Shown here: in pieces, positions 9,589-18,051 of the stretch | How the letters are laid out: each line of letters starts with the position of its first letter | How positions within the stretch are numbered: position 1 is the stretch's first letter | From: Burkholderiales bacterium | GTDB lineage: Bacteria; Pseudomonadota; Gammaproteobacteria; Burkholderiales; Burkholderiaceae_C | DNA: 64,000 bases | Assembly: GCA_017307855.1 (NCBI GenBank) | Contig: JAFKGD010000012.1 | Coordinates: 102,944-166,943 of the forward strand | Direction of reading: 5' to 3' | Translations under genes and position numbers: made by a program | The notes under the pieces: model-generated | The model's database searches: none | Told to the model about the DNA's origin: nothing | What the model saw: only the letters and a program-made list of their open reading frames with translations

Positions 9589-12480
9589 TTACTTCGTGAG
9601 GATGAAGCCCTTGAGCTTGGCAAAAGCCGCATCCACCAGGGCCTTCTGCTGCTCCTGGTGCAGGTGCGAGTAGCCGACGGCGGGCGATGCCGAAGCCGCG
9701 CGGCCGGCATAGCCGAGCTTCTGGCCATCGAGCATGTTCTCGTGAATGTAGTGCTGCACGAAGAACCAGGCGCCCTGGTTCTGCGGCTCGTCCTGGCACC
9801 AGACGATGTCGGTCGCGTTGGGGTACTTCTTGAGTTCCGTGGCAAAGGCCTTGTGCGGGAACGGATAGAGCTGTTCGACGCGCAGGATCGCCACGTCGTC
9901 CAGGCCCTTCTCCTCGCGCTTCTTGGCCAGGTCGTAGTACACCTTGCCCGAGCAGACGATGACGCGCTTGACCTTGTCGGCCTTCTTGGCGACTTCGTCC
10001 TTGCTGTCCGGAATCACGGTCTGGAAGGCGCCCTTCGTGAACTCGGAGACCGGCGAAGTCGCATCCTTGTTCCGCAGCAGCGACTTGGGCGTCATGATGA
10101 TCAGCGGCTTGCGCAGGTCGCGGATCATCTGGCGGCGCAGCAGGTGGAAGATCTGGCTGGCCGTGGTGGGCTGCACCACCTGCATGTTGGTGTCGGCCGA
10201 CAGTTGCATGAAGCGCTCCAGGCGCGCCGAGCTGTGCTCGGGGCCCTGGCCTTCGTAGCCGTGCGGCAGCATCAGCGTCAGGCCGTTGACGCGACCCCAC
10301 TTCACTTCGCCCGAGGCAATGAACTGGTCGATGACGACCTGCGCGCCGTTGGCGAAGTCGCCGAACTGCGCCTCCCAGATCACCAGCGTGTTGGGGTCGT
10401 TGGACGCGTAACCGTACTCGAAGCCCAGCACGGCTTCTTCGGACAGGATGGAGTCGATGACGACGAACGGAGCCTGGTTGTCGGCCACGTTCGACAGCGG
10501 GATGTAGGTGCCCTCGTCATACTTCTCGCGCTTCTGGTCGTGAATGACGGCGTGCCGGTGCGTGAAGGTCCCGCGGCCGCAATCTTCGCCCGACAGGCGC
10601 ACCGGGTAGCCGCTGGCCACCAGCGAGGCATAGGCCATGGTTTCGCCCATGCCCCAGTCGACGTTCACCTCGCCCCGGCCCATGGCCGCCCGGTCATCGT
10701 AGACCTTCTTCACCAGCTGATGCGGCGTGACGCTGGCGGGAATCGTGGTCACGCGTTCGGCCAGTCGCTTCCACTCGGCCAGCGGGATGGCGGTGTCACC
10801 GGCATCCGTCCACTTCTTGCCCAGGAACGGGCTCCAGTCGACGGCATACTTGCCCTTGAAGTTGGTCAGAACCGGATCGACCGTGTGCTTGCCCGCGTCC
10901 ATGGCAGCGCGGTAGGCCTTGACCATGTCGTCGCCCAGCGTGTCGCCCAGGCCCTGCGTGGCCAGCTTGTCGGCGTACAGCTTGCGCGTGCCGGGGTGCG
11001 CGCCGATCTTCTTGTACATCAGCGGCTGGGTGAGCGCAGGCGTGTCCTGCTCGTTGTGGCCCAGCTTGCGGAAGCAGATGATGTCGACGACCACGTCCTT
11101 CTTGAATTCCATGCGGAACTCGAGCGCCAGTTGCGTGGCCAGCACGACGGATTCGGGGTCGTCGCCGTTCACATGCAGCACCGGCGCCTCGATCATCTTG
11201 ACGATGTCGGTGCAGTACAGCGTCGAGCGGCTGTCGCGCGGGTCGCTGGTGGTGAAGCCGATCTGGTTGTTGATCACGATGTGCACCGTGCCGCCCGTGT
11301 GGTAGCCACGGGTTTCGGCCAGCGCCAGCGTTTCCATGATGACGCCCTGGCCGGCAAAGGCGGCGTCGCCGTGCACCAGCACGGGCAGCACCTGCTTGCC
11401 CTCCGGGTCGCCACGGCGGTCCATGCGCGCGCGCACGGAGCCTTCGACCACGGGGTTGACGATTTCCAGGTGCGAGGGGTTGAAGGCCAGCGACAGATGA
11501 ACCGGACCGCCAGGGGTGCTGACGTCGGAGCTGAAACCCTGGTGGTACTTCACGTCGCCGCTGGGCAGGTCTTCGGGCGCCGTGTGGTCGAACTCGGCGA
11601 ACAGGTCGGCGGGCATCTTGCCCAGCGAGTTCACCAGCACGTTGAGGCGGCCGCGGTGGGCCATGCCGATCACGATTTCCTGCACGCCCTTCTCGCCCGC
11701 GCGGTTGATCAGTTCGTCCATCGCCACGATGAAGCTCTCCCCGCCTTCGAGGGAGAAGCGCTTCTGGCCGACGTACTTGGTGTGCAGGAAGCGCTCGAGG
11801 CCCTCGGCGGCCGTCAGGCGGTCCAGCACGCGCTTCTTCTGCTCGTTCGACAGGCGCGGGTTGGTGCGCGCGCTCTCGAGCTTCTGCTGCCACCAGCGCT
11901 TCTGGTTCTGGTCGGTGGTGTACATGTACTCGGCACCGATCGTGCCGCAGTACGTTTCGCGCAGCGCATTGAGCAGTTCGCGCAGCGACATCGTCTCCTT
12001 GCCGAAGAACGTGTTGCTGGTATTGAAGACAACTTCCTGGTCGGCATCCGAGAAACCGTAGAACGACGGCTCCAGCTCCGGCAGCGCGGGGCGCTCGGTG
12101 CGCTTGAGCGGGTCCAGGTCGGCCCAGCGCTGGCCCACGTTGCGGTAGGCGGCGATCAGTTGCTGGACGGCGGTGCGCTTGCGGCCCAACTCGGAATCAG
12201 CCCCGCTGGCCACGACGACCTGGGTGCCGCCCTGCTTGGCGCGCTCGGCGAAGGCGTTGATGACGGGGAGATGGGGAACGTCGCGGGAGGCGCTGCCATC
12301 GGTGGCCGGCACGTTCTGCAGCGCGTCGAAATACTCGCGCCAGTTGTCGGGCACGCTGCCCGGGTTGGCGAGGTAGTTTTCGTACATCTCCTCGACATAG
12401 GGGGCGTTGCCGCCGAAGAGATACGAGTTGTCGGCGTACGTGGAATACACGGACGCCTGCTGCGACGTGGAGTCACTCAT
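9589..12480 (-). CDS. sucA: 2-oxoglutarate dehydrogenase E1 component
   Basis: This thiamine-diphosphate enzyme decarboxylates 2-oxoglutarate and succinylates the lipoyl group of SucB. The 963-residue length is normal. Visible are the N-terminal YLFGGNAPYVEEMYENYLANP, the catalytic GMAHRGRLNVLVN, the ThDP/metal region GDAAFAGQG with NNQIGFTTSDPRDSRST, and the C-terminal LPHGYEGQGPEHSSARLERF. It is the first gene of the operon. The 298 bases upstream, shared with the divergent surface locus, should hold its promoter, but I see no convincing site. Confidence 0.96.
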   Translation of the reverse strand: MSDSTSQQASVYSTYADNSYLFGGNAPYVEEMYENYLANPGSVPDNWREYFDALQNVPATDGSASRDVPHLPVINAFAERAKQGGTQVVVASGADSELGRKRTAVQQLIAAYRNVGQRWADLDPLKRTERPALPELEPSFYGFSDADQEVVFNTSNTFFGKETMSLRELLNALRETYCGTIGAEYMYTTDQNQKRWWQQKLESARTNPRLSNEQKKRVLDRLTAAEGLERFLHTKYVGQKRFSLEGGESFIVAMDELINRAGEKGVQEIVIGMAHRGRLNVLVNSLGKMPADLFAEFDHTAPEDLPSGDVKYHQGFSSDVSTPGGPVHLSLAFNPSHLEIVNPVVEGSVRARMDRRGDPEGKQVLPVLVHGDAAFAGQGVIMETLALAETRGYHTGGTVHIVINNQIGFTTSDPRDSRSTLYCTDIVKMIEAPVLHVNGDDPESVVLATQLALEFRMEFKKDVVVDIICFRKLGHNEQDTPALTQPLMYKKIGAHPGTRKLYADKLATQGLGDTLGDDMVKAYRAAMDAGKHTVDPVLTNFKGKYAVDWSPFLGKKWTDAGDTAIPLAEWKRLAERVTTIPASVTPHQLVKKVYDDRAAMGRGEVNVDWGMGETMAYASLVASGYPVRLSGEDCGRGTFTHRHAVIHDQKREKYDEGTYIPLSNVADNQAPFVVIDSILSEEAVLGFEYGYASNDPNTLVIWEAQFGDFANGAQVVIDQFIASGEVKWGRVNGLTLMLPHGYEGQGPEHSSARLERFMQLSADTNMQVVQPTTASQIFHLLRRQMIRDLRKPLIIMTPKSLLRNKDATSPVSEFTKGAFQTVIPDSKDEVAKKADKVKRVIVCSGKVYYDLAKKREEKGLDDVAILRVEQLYPFPHKAFATELKKYPNATDIVWCQDEPQNQGAWFFVQHYIHENMLDGQKLGYAGRAASASPAVGYSHLHQEQQKALVDAAFAKLKGFILTK

Positions 12481-12778
12481 GGGATCGCGACCTCTGCTTC
12501 CCTCGGGGAAGCTTTAGCTGGTGAAAAAACCTTCCGCGACACGGCTTGACCGGATGGCGGATGCACTAGGTAACAGTGGCTGGAAGGGCTCTGATTACGC
12601 GCAGGATTGTGCCACCGAACCCCGCCTGCGTGCCCAAAGCGCGGGCATCCAGACGTGAAACTCCTCACCAGGACGGCTTTATGACGTTCTTTTTTGGCAA
12701 CATTTACATACAAAGCCGGTTTGTGTGAGTTAAATTGCCGAAGTTGACAGTTATTAACAATTGAACGGTATCACGGCC

Positions 12779-14116
12779 ATGGCAACACCCCGCTTTCGCG
12801 CCTCCACCCTCGCCGCCCTGCTGCTCGCCGCGGCGGCATTGCCCCAGGCTGCCATGGCTCAGGCCGACGCCACAGTCCGCGACGCGCTGACGATGACCAA
12901 TACCGGCCAGAGCGCGCAAGCCTTCGCGCTGCTGGATCCGCTCGAGGCCACGCGCGCGGGCGACCCGGAGTTCGACCTCGTGTTCGGCATCGCCGCCCTG
13001 GAGTCGGGCCAGTACAGCCGCTCCATCATGGCGCTGGAGCGCGTGCTGGTGGTGCAGCCCGACAATGCCCGGGCCCGCGCCGAACTGGGCCGTGCACTGT
13101 TCGCGGTCGGTGACACCCGTGCGGCCCGCGCGCTGCTGCAGGAGACCCGCGACCAGGGCGTGCCGATCGCGGTGGCAACGACCATCGACGAGTTCCTCAC
13201 GGCCATCGACCGCGTCGAAGCCCAGGGCAAGTCGTCCTGGAAAGCCTACGCCGAACTCGGTATCGGTCATGATTCCAACGCCAACAGCGGCCCCGCCGGC
13301 AGCAACGTGGCAGTCCCGGCCTTTGGCGGCCTGGTGTTCACGCTCAATCCGGGCGGCGTCAAGCAGAAAGCGGAATTCTTCACGGCCGGCGCGGGCGCTT
13401 CGGGCCGTTACGTCATCGATCCGCGCTGGTCGCTGATCGGCAACGCCAGTGTGCTGTCCCGCTCGTACAGCGGCTCCGCCGACCAGTTCGACAACCTCCA
13501 GCTCGACATCAGCGGCGGTGCCAGCTACCGCCATGAGCGCAACGAATACAGCCTGGTGGGTCAGGTGGGCAATTACTGGGTCGATGGTGACCGTGCCCGC
13601 GAGCAGATCGGCGTGGTGGGCGAATGGATCTATCGCTTCGACTCGTTCCGCCAGGTCAGCACGTACCTGCAGTACTCGCAACTGTCGTATCCGGGGCAAT
13701 CGATCCGCGACGCGGACCGCACGGTGATTGGTTCGTCGTACTCGCACATCTTCCGCAACGGCAGCCTCGTCTACGCGGGCGGCTACTTCGGCGAGGAATC
13801 CGAGAAGGCTGCGGGTGTGCCGCAATTCGGGCACAAGCTGTGGGGGCTGCGTGTGGGTGGACAGCAACCCATCCGCGACAACCTGGCCGCCTTCGCGACG
13901 CTGGGCTATGAAGACCGCCGCTACGGCGGCACTGATCCGCTGTTCCTGGTTCGTCGCAAGGACGAGCAGGTCAACTTCAACATCGGGCTGAACTGGGTGC
14001 CTGCGCCGCTGTGGCGTGTCACGCCGCAAGTCGCGCTCACGCGCACCAGCTCGAACATCGCCATCTCGGACTACGACCGGAACGTGTTCTCGGTCGTCGT
14101 GCGCCGGGACTTCTGA
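12779..14116 (+). CDS. Putative type 11 (Slam/DUF560-like) outer-membrane translocator
   Basis: The 445-residue protein has a Sec signal peptide (cleavage near AAMAQ, residue 24-25) and then TPR-like helices (about residues 30-145, for example RSIMALERVLVVQPDNARAR). An outer-membrane beta-barrel follows (about 150-445, AYAELGIGHDSNANSG onward) and ends in a terminal Phe (VVVRRDF). The GHDSNAN strand after a TPR domain and the barrel length fit the DUF560/Slam family, which moves surface lipoproteins or hemophores across the outer membrane. A TTG 18 bases upstream is in frame but lacks the signal-peptide context. The gene is 39 bases ahead of its likely cargo. Family assignment is from architecture alone. 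Confidence 0.7.
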   Translation: MATPRFRASTLAALLLAAAALPQAAMAQADATVRDALTMTNTGQSAQAFALLDPLEATRAGDPEFDLVFGIAALESGQYSRSIMALERVLVVQPDNARARAELGRALFAVGDTRAARALLQETRDQGVPIAVATTIDEFLTAIDRVEAQGKSSWKAYAELGIGHDSNANSGPAGSNVAVPAFGGLVFTLNPGGVKQKAEFFTAGAGASGRYVIDPRWSLIGNASVLSRSYSGSADQFDNLQLDISGGASYRHERNEYSLVGQVGNYWVDGDRAREQIGVVGEWIYRFDSFRQVSTYLQYSQLSYPGQSIRDADRTVIGSSYSHIFRNGSLVYAGGYFGEESEKAAGVPQFGHKLWGLRVGGQQPIRDNLAAFATLGYEDRRYGGTDPLFLVRRKDEQVNFNIGLNWVPAPLWRVTPQVALTRTSSNIAISDYDRNVFSVVVRRDF

Positions 14117-14155
14117 TCAAGACATACAAGACTACTCAGGCCGAGGACACCCATC

Positions 14156-17020
14156 ATGAAGCGCAACACCCGACTTCAGCACACCGCCCTGGTTCTGGCG
14201 CTCGCTGCCGCTTACCCCATCGTCAGCCATGGCGCCGCCGGCACTGCGCAGTTCGCCGCGGGCGATGTGACCTACAAGCGCGGCAATGCGGCGCCTGCGG
14301 CCCTGACCAAAGGCACCACGCTCGAGAGCGGCGATGCCATCACCACCGGTGCCCGCGGAATCGCCCAGGTGAAGTTCTCCGACGGCGGCTACGTCGCGAT
14401 CCAGCCCAACTCGCAGTTCGACATCACGCGCTACGCCGACAGCGGCAATGCCCAGCAGGACAGCTTCCTGGTCAACCTGGCCCGCGGCGGGATGCGCGCC
14501 ATCACCGGTCTCATCGGCAAGCGCAACACGGCCAACTACAAGGTCACGACCAACACGGCGACCGTGGGTATCCGCGGTTCGTCGTTCACGCTGGCCTACG
14601 GTCCCAACGGTGAAGTCATCGTGACGACGGAGCAGGACGGTATCGAGGTCTGCACCACGGCCGGCTGCACCGGGCTGACCGCCGGGGAATCGGCCATCGT
14701 GACGAGTCCCAACAGCGAACCCAGCCGTACCAACGCCACCACCACGATGCCGCTGGTGCCCTACCGCCAGGATCCGCAGGTGGCGGGCAATCAGGCGAAT
14801 CCGGATGGGACGGCGGCCATCATCGCGGCTCGGCTGACCGGCTCGTACGACATGGCATTTGCCTGGAGTGGCAACTACGGCGAGGGTGGCATCACGAGTG
14901 GCCTGGAGCGCTCGGGCCAGCTGCATTTCGGCGCCAATGGCGCGCCCAGCAAGTACGTCGAGACCTATGGCGAAGGCTCCTACTCCACCGACTACGGCTT
15001 CTTCGCCAACGACGATGCCGTCACGGTCTTCACCACCCGGGGCTCGCTGGCCAACAGCGACCTGATGGTGCTGGGCATGTGGAGCGGGGCAGAGGACGGA
15101 TACCGCACGACGTATGAAGGCGGCTCGTACTCTTCCGTATTCGACACTTATTCACCGCTGGCGTTCGTCGCGGGTCAGGTCACGCCTGAAGCGAACATCT
15201 CATCGCTGAACATGGTGGCGACCTACAGCCTGAGCGCAGCCACTCCGGTCATCACTGGAGCTGGCACTGCCGGCACCCTCAATTCCGCCAACCTGTCGGT
15301 GGATTTCTTCAGCGGCACCAACAGGGGCCAGCTGGACATGAACCTCACCATGCCCACCGGGCCGGGCACTTCGACGAACGTGTCGATGTACGGAACCGTG
15401 AGCGGCGAGGGTAGCTACTTCAGCGGCGAGGTCGGCACGTCGTATGGCGGGCCTTCACTGCTGGCGCTGAGTGTGTCTGGCGGTGCCAATGTCCGCGGTT
15501 TCTTCGGTGGCCAGAATGCCCAGTGGGCCGGGCTGAGCTACAACGGCGGCCTCAGCTTCTACGACGGCGAAGGCAGCTACTACTATGACTTCGGCGGTGC
15601 GGCGATCCTGGGACGTGACTCGGCGACGCCGCTGACCGGCCCCCTCGGCGTCATCGGTATCGGCAGCGACGGCGGCTACACGGACTGGATCGGCAATGAC
15701 TGGACCTTCGTGTCGAGCACGGGTGGCGCCATCAACTACATGGCGAGCTACAACGAAACAGGCCGCGCCGTCGGCCCGGCCGTGGAAGTTGGGTCGCTGA
15801 CCGCGGGAGGCCAGAAGGTCTCGCTGACACATTGGGCCGACAGCTTGTGGCAATCGGGCGAAGGCTCGTACTCCTACTCGCTGCAGGATGTCGTCTTCGT
15901 CGCCGGCGTTCCGACCAGCAACAGCACGATCAGTTCGATGAACGGCATGAGCGCCACTTACTCGCTGACAGGTGGCGTGAAGTCATCGGCCTTTGCATCG
16001 CAAGGCGGCGGCCCGCTGGGCACCCTGGATTCCGCCACGCTGAGCGTCATGTTCAACGGCAGTTCCAACACGGGCGTGCTCGACATGGCGTTCTCGCTCA
16101 CGGGCAGCTACGGCGGCGCGTCTTCGACGAGCATTTCGGTCTCGGGCGGTGGCAATTACTTCTACGGCACTGGCGCCCTGTCCGGCTCGGGCGGTGGCAC
16201 GCTGGGCGCCGACGGCGTCTTCTACGGCCCGTCGGCGGAATTCGTCGGCCTGATCTACGAAAGCTGGGGCCGCGGCAATGGGGAAAACTTCCACGGCGGA
16301 GCCATCCTCACGCAGACAGCGATGCCGGTCGTTCCCGAAGCCGGCAGCTACAGCAACCTGTCGTCGTTCATGGCGTTCACCAACTACCAGCCCGGCGTCA
16401 GCGACGCCGCCACGACCGGCACGCATGTGTTCAACAACTCGCATCTGTCGACCATTGCGGATGGCGAAGGAACGAGCATCGCGGCCAATACCCTGAACGG
16501 TGAATTCGGCCACACGGGCTCGGGTGCTGCCGGCGACTTCATCGGCTGGGGCAAATGGGAGTCTGCCGACGTCCGCTACAACGGCTCGTCGGCCTCTGGC
16601 GTCTCCAACGTGCATTACATCGTCGGCCAGGCCACGCCTGGCAGCTACTTCACCGCCCCCGAGCGCAATGGTGTCACGGCAACCTACACCGCCGTCGGCG
16701 GCACGACGCCGACGGCGAGCAACGGCGGCACAGGCTCGCTGCAGACGCAACTCTCCGAACTCACGGTGGCCTTCTCCGCGACGCCCACGGTGTCGGCCAC
16801 GGTGAACACGCTGTTTGGCAGCTCCACCTATGTCAACAACACCATCAACGACATGCCCATCACCGGCGGCTCGTTCGGTGGCGCCAACGCGGCCGGTACC
16901 ATGAACGGTTTGTTTGCGGGACCCAACGCCGAGCGTGCGGGCCTCGTCTACACCATCAACGGCGGTTCGTACGGCACGGTGACCGGGGCTGTGGGCTTCA
17001 ACCGCAACGGCGCGCAATAA
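14156..17020 (+). CDS. FecR-domain surface protein with three tandem barrel-like repeats
   Basis: The 954-residue protein has a Sec signal peptide (cleavage near SHGAA, about residue 24) without a lipobox Cys. A FecR domain follows (about residues 30-180: VTYKRGNAAPAAL, GDAITTGARGIAQVKFSDG, NTATVGIRGSSFTL). The rest is Gly/Ser/Thr/Tyr-rich beta sequence in three repeats of roughly 230-270 residues. Each repeat carries a VAGQVTP-like motif, an ATYSL strand, GTLNSANLSV and a closing barrel motif: GFFGGQNAQWAGLSY, VFYGPSAEFVGLIY and LFAGPNAERAGLVY, each followed by an FGGAAILG-type strand. The closing motif resembles the C-terminal barrel of TbpB-like Slam cargo. It probably is exported by the preceding gene. 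Its activity is unknown. Confidence 0.7.
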   Translation: MKRNTRLQHTALVLALAAAYPIVSHGAAGTAQFAAGDVTYKRGNAAPAALTKGTTLESGDAITTGARGIAQVKFSDGGYVAIQPNSQFDITRYADSGNAQQDSFLVNLARGGMRAITGLIGKRNTANYKVTTNTATVGIRGSSFTLAYGPNGEVIVTTEQDGIEVCTTAGCTGLTAGESAIVTSPNSEPSRTNATTTMPLVPYRQDPQVAGNQANPDGTAAIIAARLTGSYDMAFAWSGNYGEGGITSGLERSGQLHFGANGAPSKYVETYGEGSYSTDYGFFANDDAVTVFTTRGSLANSDLMVLGMWSGAEDGYRTTYEGGSYSSVFDTYSPLAFVAGQVTPEANISSLNMVATYSLSAATPVITGAGTAGTLNSANLSVDFFSGTNRGQLDMNLTMPTGPGTSTNVSMYGTVSGEGSYFSGEVGTSYGGPSLLALSVSGGANVRGFFGGQNAQWAGLSYNGGLSFYDGEGSYYYDFGGAAILGRDSATPLTGPLGVIGIGSDGGYTDWIGNDWTFVSSTGGAINYMASYNETGRAVGPAVEVGSLTAGGQKVSLTHWADSLWQSGEGSYSYSLQDVVFVAGVPTSNSTISSMNGMSATYSLTGGVKSSAFASQGGGPLGTLDSATLSVMFNGSSNTGVLDMAFSLTGSYGGASSTSISVSGGGNYFYGTGALSGSGGGTLGADGVFYGPSAEFVGLIYESWGRGNGENFHGGAILTQTAMPVVPEAGSYSNLSSFMAFTNYQPGVSDAATTGTHVFNNSHLSTIADGEGTSIAANTLNGEFGHTGSGAAGDFIGWGKWESADVRYNGSSASGVSNVHYIVGQATPGSYFTAPERNGVTATYTAVGGTTPTASNGGTGSLQTQLSELTVAFSATPTVSATVNTLFGSSTYVNNTINDMPITGGSFGGANAAGTMNGLFAGPNAERAGLVYTINGGSYGTVTGAVGFNRNGAQ

Positions 17021-17023
17021 CCG

Positions 17024-18010
17024 TCAGGCGTCTTGCTGATAGAACTGCAATTGCCGTTCTATCGCTTCGTCGCCGTGGATGCGAATCGCGCTGGCGCGCC
17101 CCGCCCGCGCGATTTTTTCATGCAGGCCGGCGTCCTTGCGCAACGCCTCGATGGCATCGAATGCCTCCTCGGTGCTTGCGATGAGGAAACCGTCGCCGCC
17201 GTGCGCAATCTGCTCCGCATAGCCCCCCCTGCGGCTGGCGACCACGGGCACGCCTGCTGCCATGGCTTCGAGCACGACACGGCCGTAGGGCTCTTCAAAG
17301 CTGCCGGTGCGATAGAAAAACACGTCGAGTTCTTGCAGGAACCGGTGCGCGGGCATGGCCCCCGCCACGAGTATCTCCACACCCGGCACGCCCTCCAGCC
17401 AGGGCGACAGGCATGTGGCGCCCATCAACCGGATCCGCACTCCCTGCGCCGCCAGCATGCGGTAGAGCCCGATGTCCTCGGGATGGTGCTTGTCCAGCAC
17501 ATCACGGCTCAGTCGGCCCACGGTCAGCGGCTTGCGCCGGGCCGGGGGGGCGACGGCGAGGAACGGCGCGAGGCGGATCAGGCTCGGCTCCACCGTACCC
17601 GCCATGCCCACAGCCCGCTGCATCACGCGCGAGACGAAGCGGACTTGCGGGACAAGGCCTGTCATGTGCTGCAGATACACCACGAGCCGCGCGAGGCGCT
17701 CATGCTGCGGCAAGTTGTACCGTACGGCGAGCCGGTCGAGATGCGCCTGCCGCAGCCAGTCACCCGTGCCCACATGCACTCCGCCCAGCAGCAACATGCC
17801 GCCCCGGGGAAACTCACCGGCTTCGGGCCTCACCTGACGCACGCCCATCGCTGCGTAGTCAGGGTGAGGTGGGGTATCCGACCACAGCACGCATTCACGC
17901 CGACCGGCCAGGGCTTGCGCCAGATCCGGCAATTCGCGCTCGGCGCCGGTGTGGATGTCGGCGAAGTGGCCAAGGAGGTGAAGCGGTGTCGCGGGCGCGT
18001 GGGCAGACAT
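17024..18010 (-). CDS. Glycosyltransferase, GT-B fold (GT4-like)
   Basis: This 328-residue protein has the C-terminal half of a GT4-type retaining glycosyltransferase: FFYRTGSFEEPYGRVVLEAMAAGVPVVASRRGG, including the EPYGRVVLEAMAAG donor-site motif, then HGGDGFLIAS. The mid region KPLTVGRLSRD is the usual sugar-donor domain entry. The chosen ATG gives MSAHAPATPLHLLG; an earlier start adds nine residues. It ends three bases after the FecR protein stop on the opposite strand and is divergent from the TPR-GT gene. Its place in this locus suggests it decorates the surface protein or a polysaccharide. Donor and acceptor are unknown. Confidence 0.75.
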   Translation of the reverse strand: MSAHAPATPLHLLGHFADIHTGAERELPDLAQALAGRRECVLWSDTPPHPDYAAMGVRQVRPEAGEFPRGGMLLLGGVHVGTGDWLRQAHLDRLAVRYNLPQHERLARLVVYLQHMTGLVPQVRFVSRVMQRAVGMAGTVEPSLIRLAPFLAVAPPARRKPLTVGRLSRDVLDKHHPEDIGLYRMLAAQGVRIRLMGATCLSPWLEGVPGVEILVAGAMPAHRFLQELDVFFYRTGSFEEPYGRVVLEAMAAGVPVVASRRGGYAEQIAHGGDGFLIASTEEAFDAIEALRKDAGLHEKIARAGRASAIRIHGDEAIERQLQFYQQDA

Positions 18011-18051
18011 GCGGGCGATTATGCTGGCGGCCTGCACTGCTCCGCCTCCTC

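Noticed and set aside
8230-12549. Very long open frame (about 1,439 codons) on the plus strand opposite sucA, sucB and lpd
   Set aside because: It mirrors strongly coding genes with GC-rich third positions, which removes stop codons from the antisense frame. Its protein is His/Ala/Gly/Arg-rich with no domains.
12740-12778. TTGACA at 12744 as a -35 element for the translocator gene
   Set aside because: At normal spacing the -10 position (GGTATC) is poor and transcription would start at or after the start codon.
17413-18051. N-terminal extension of the TPR/GT41-like reading frame
   Set aside because: It covers the antisense glycosyltransferase gene and translates to a Pro/Ala/Arg-rich sequence. 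The ATG at 18052 begins the family-like part.
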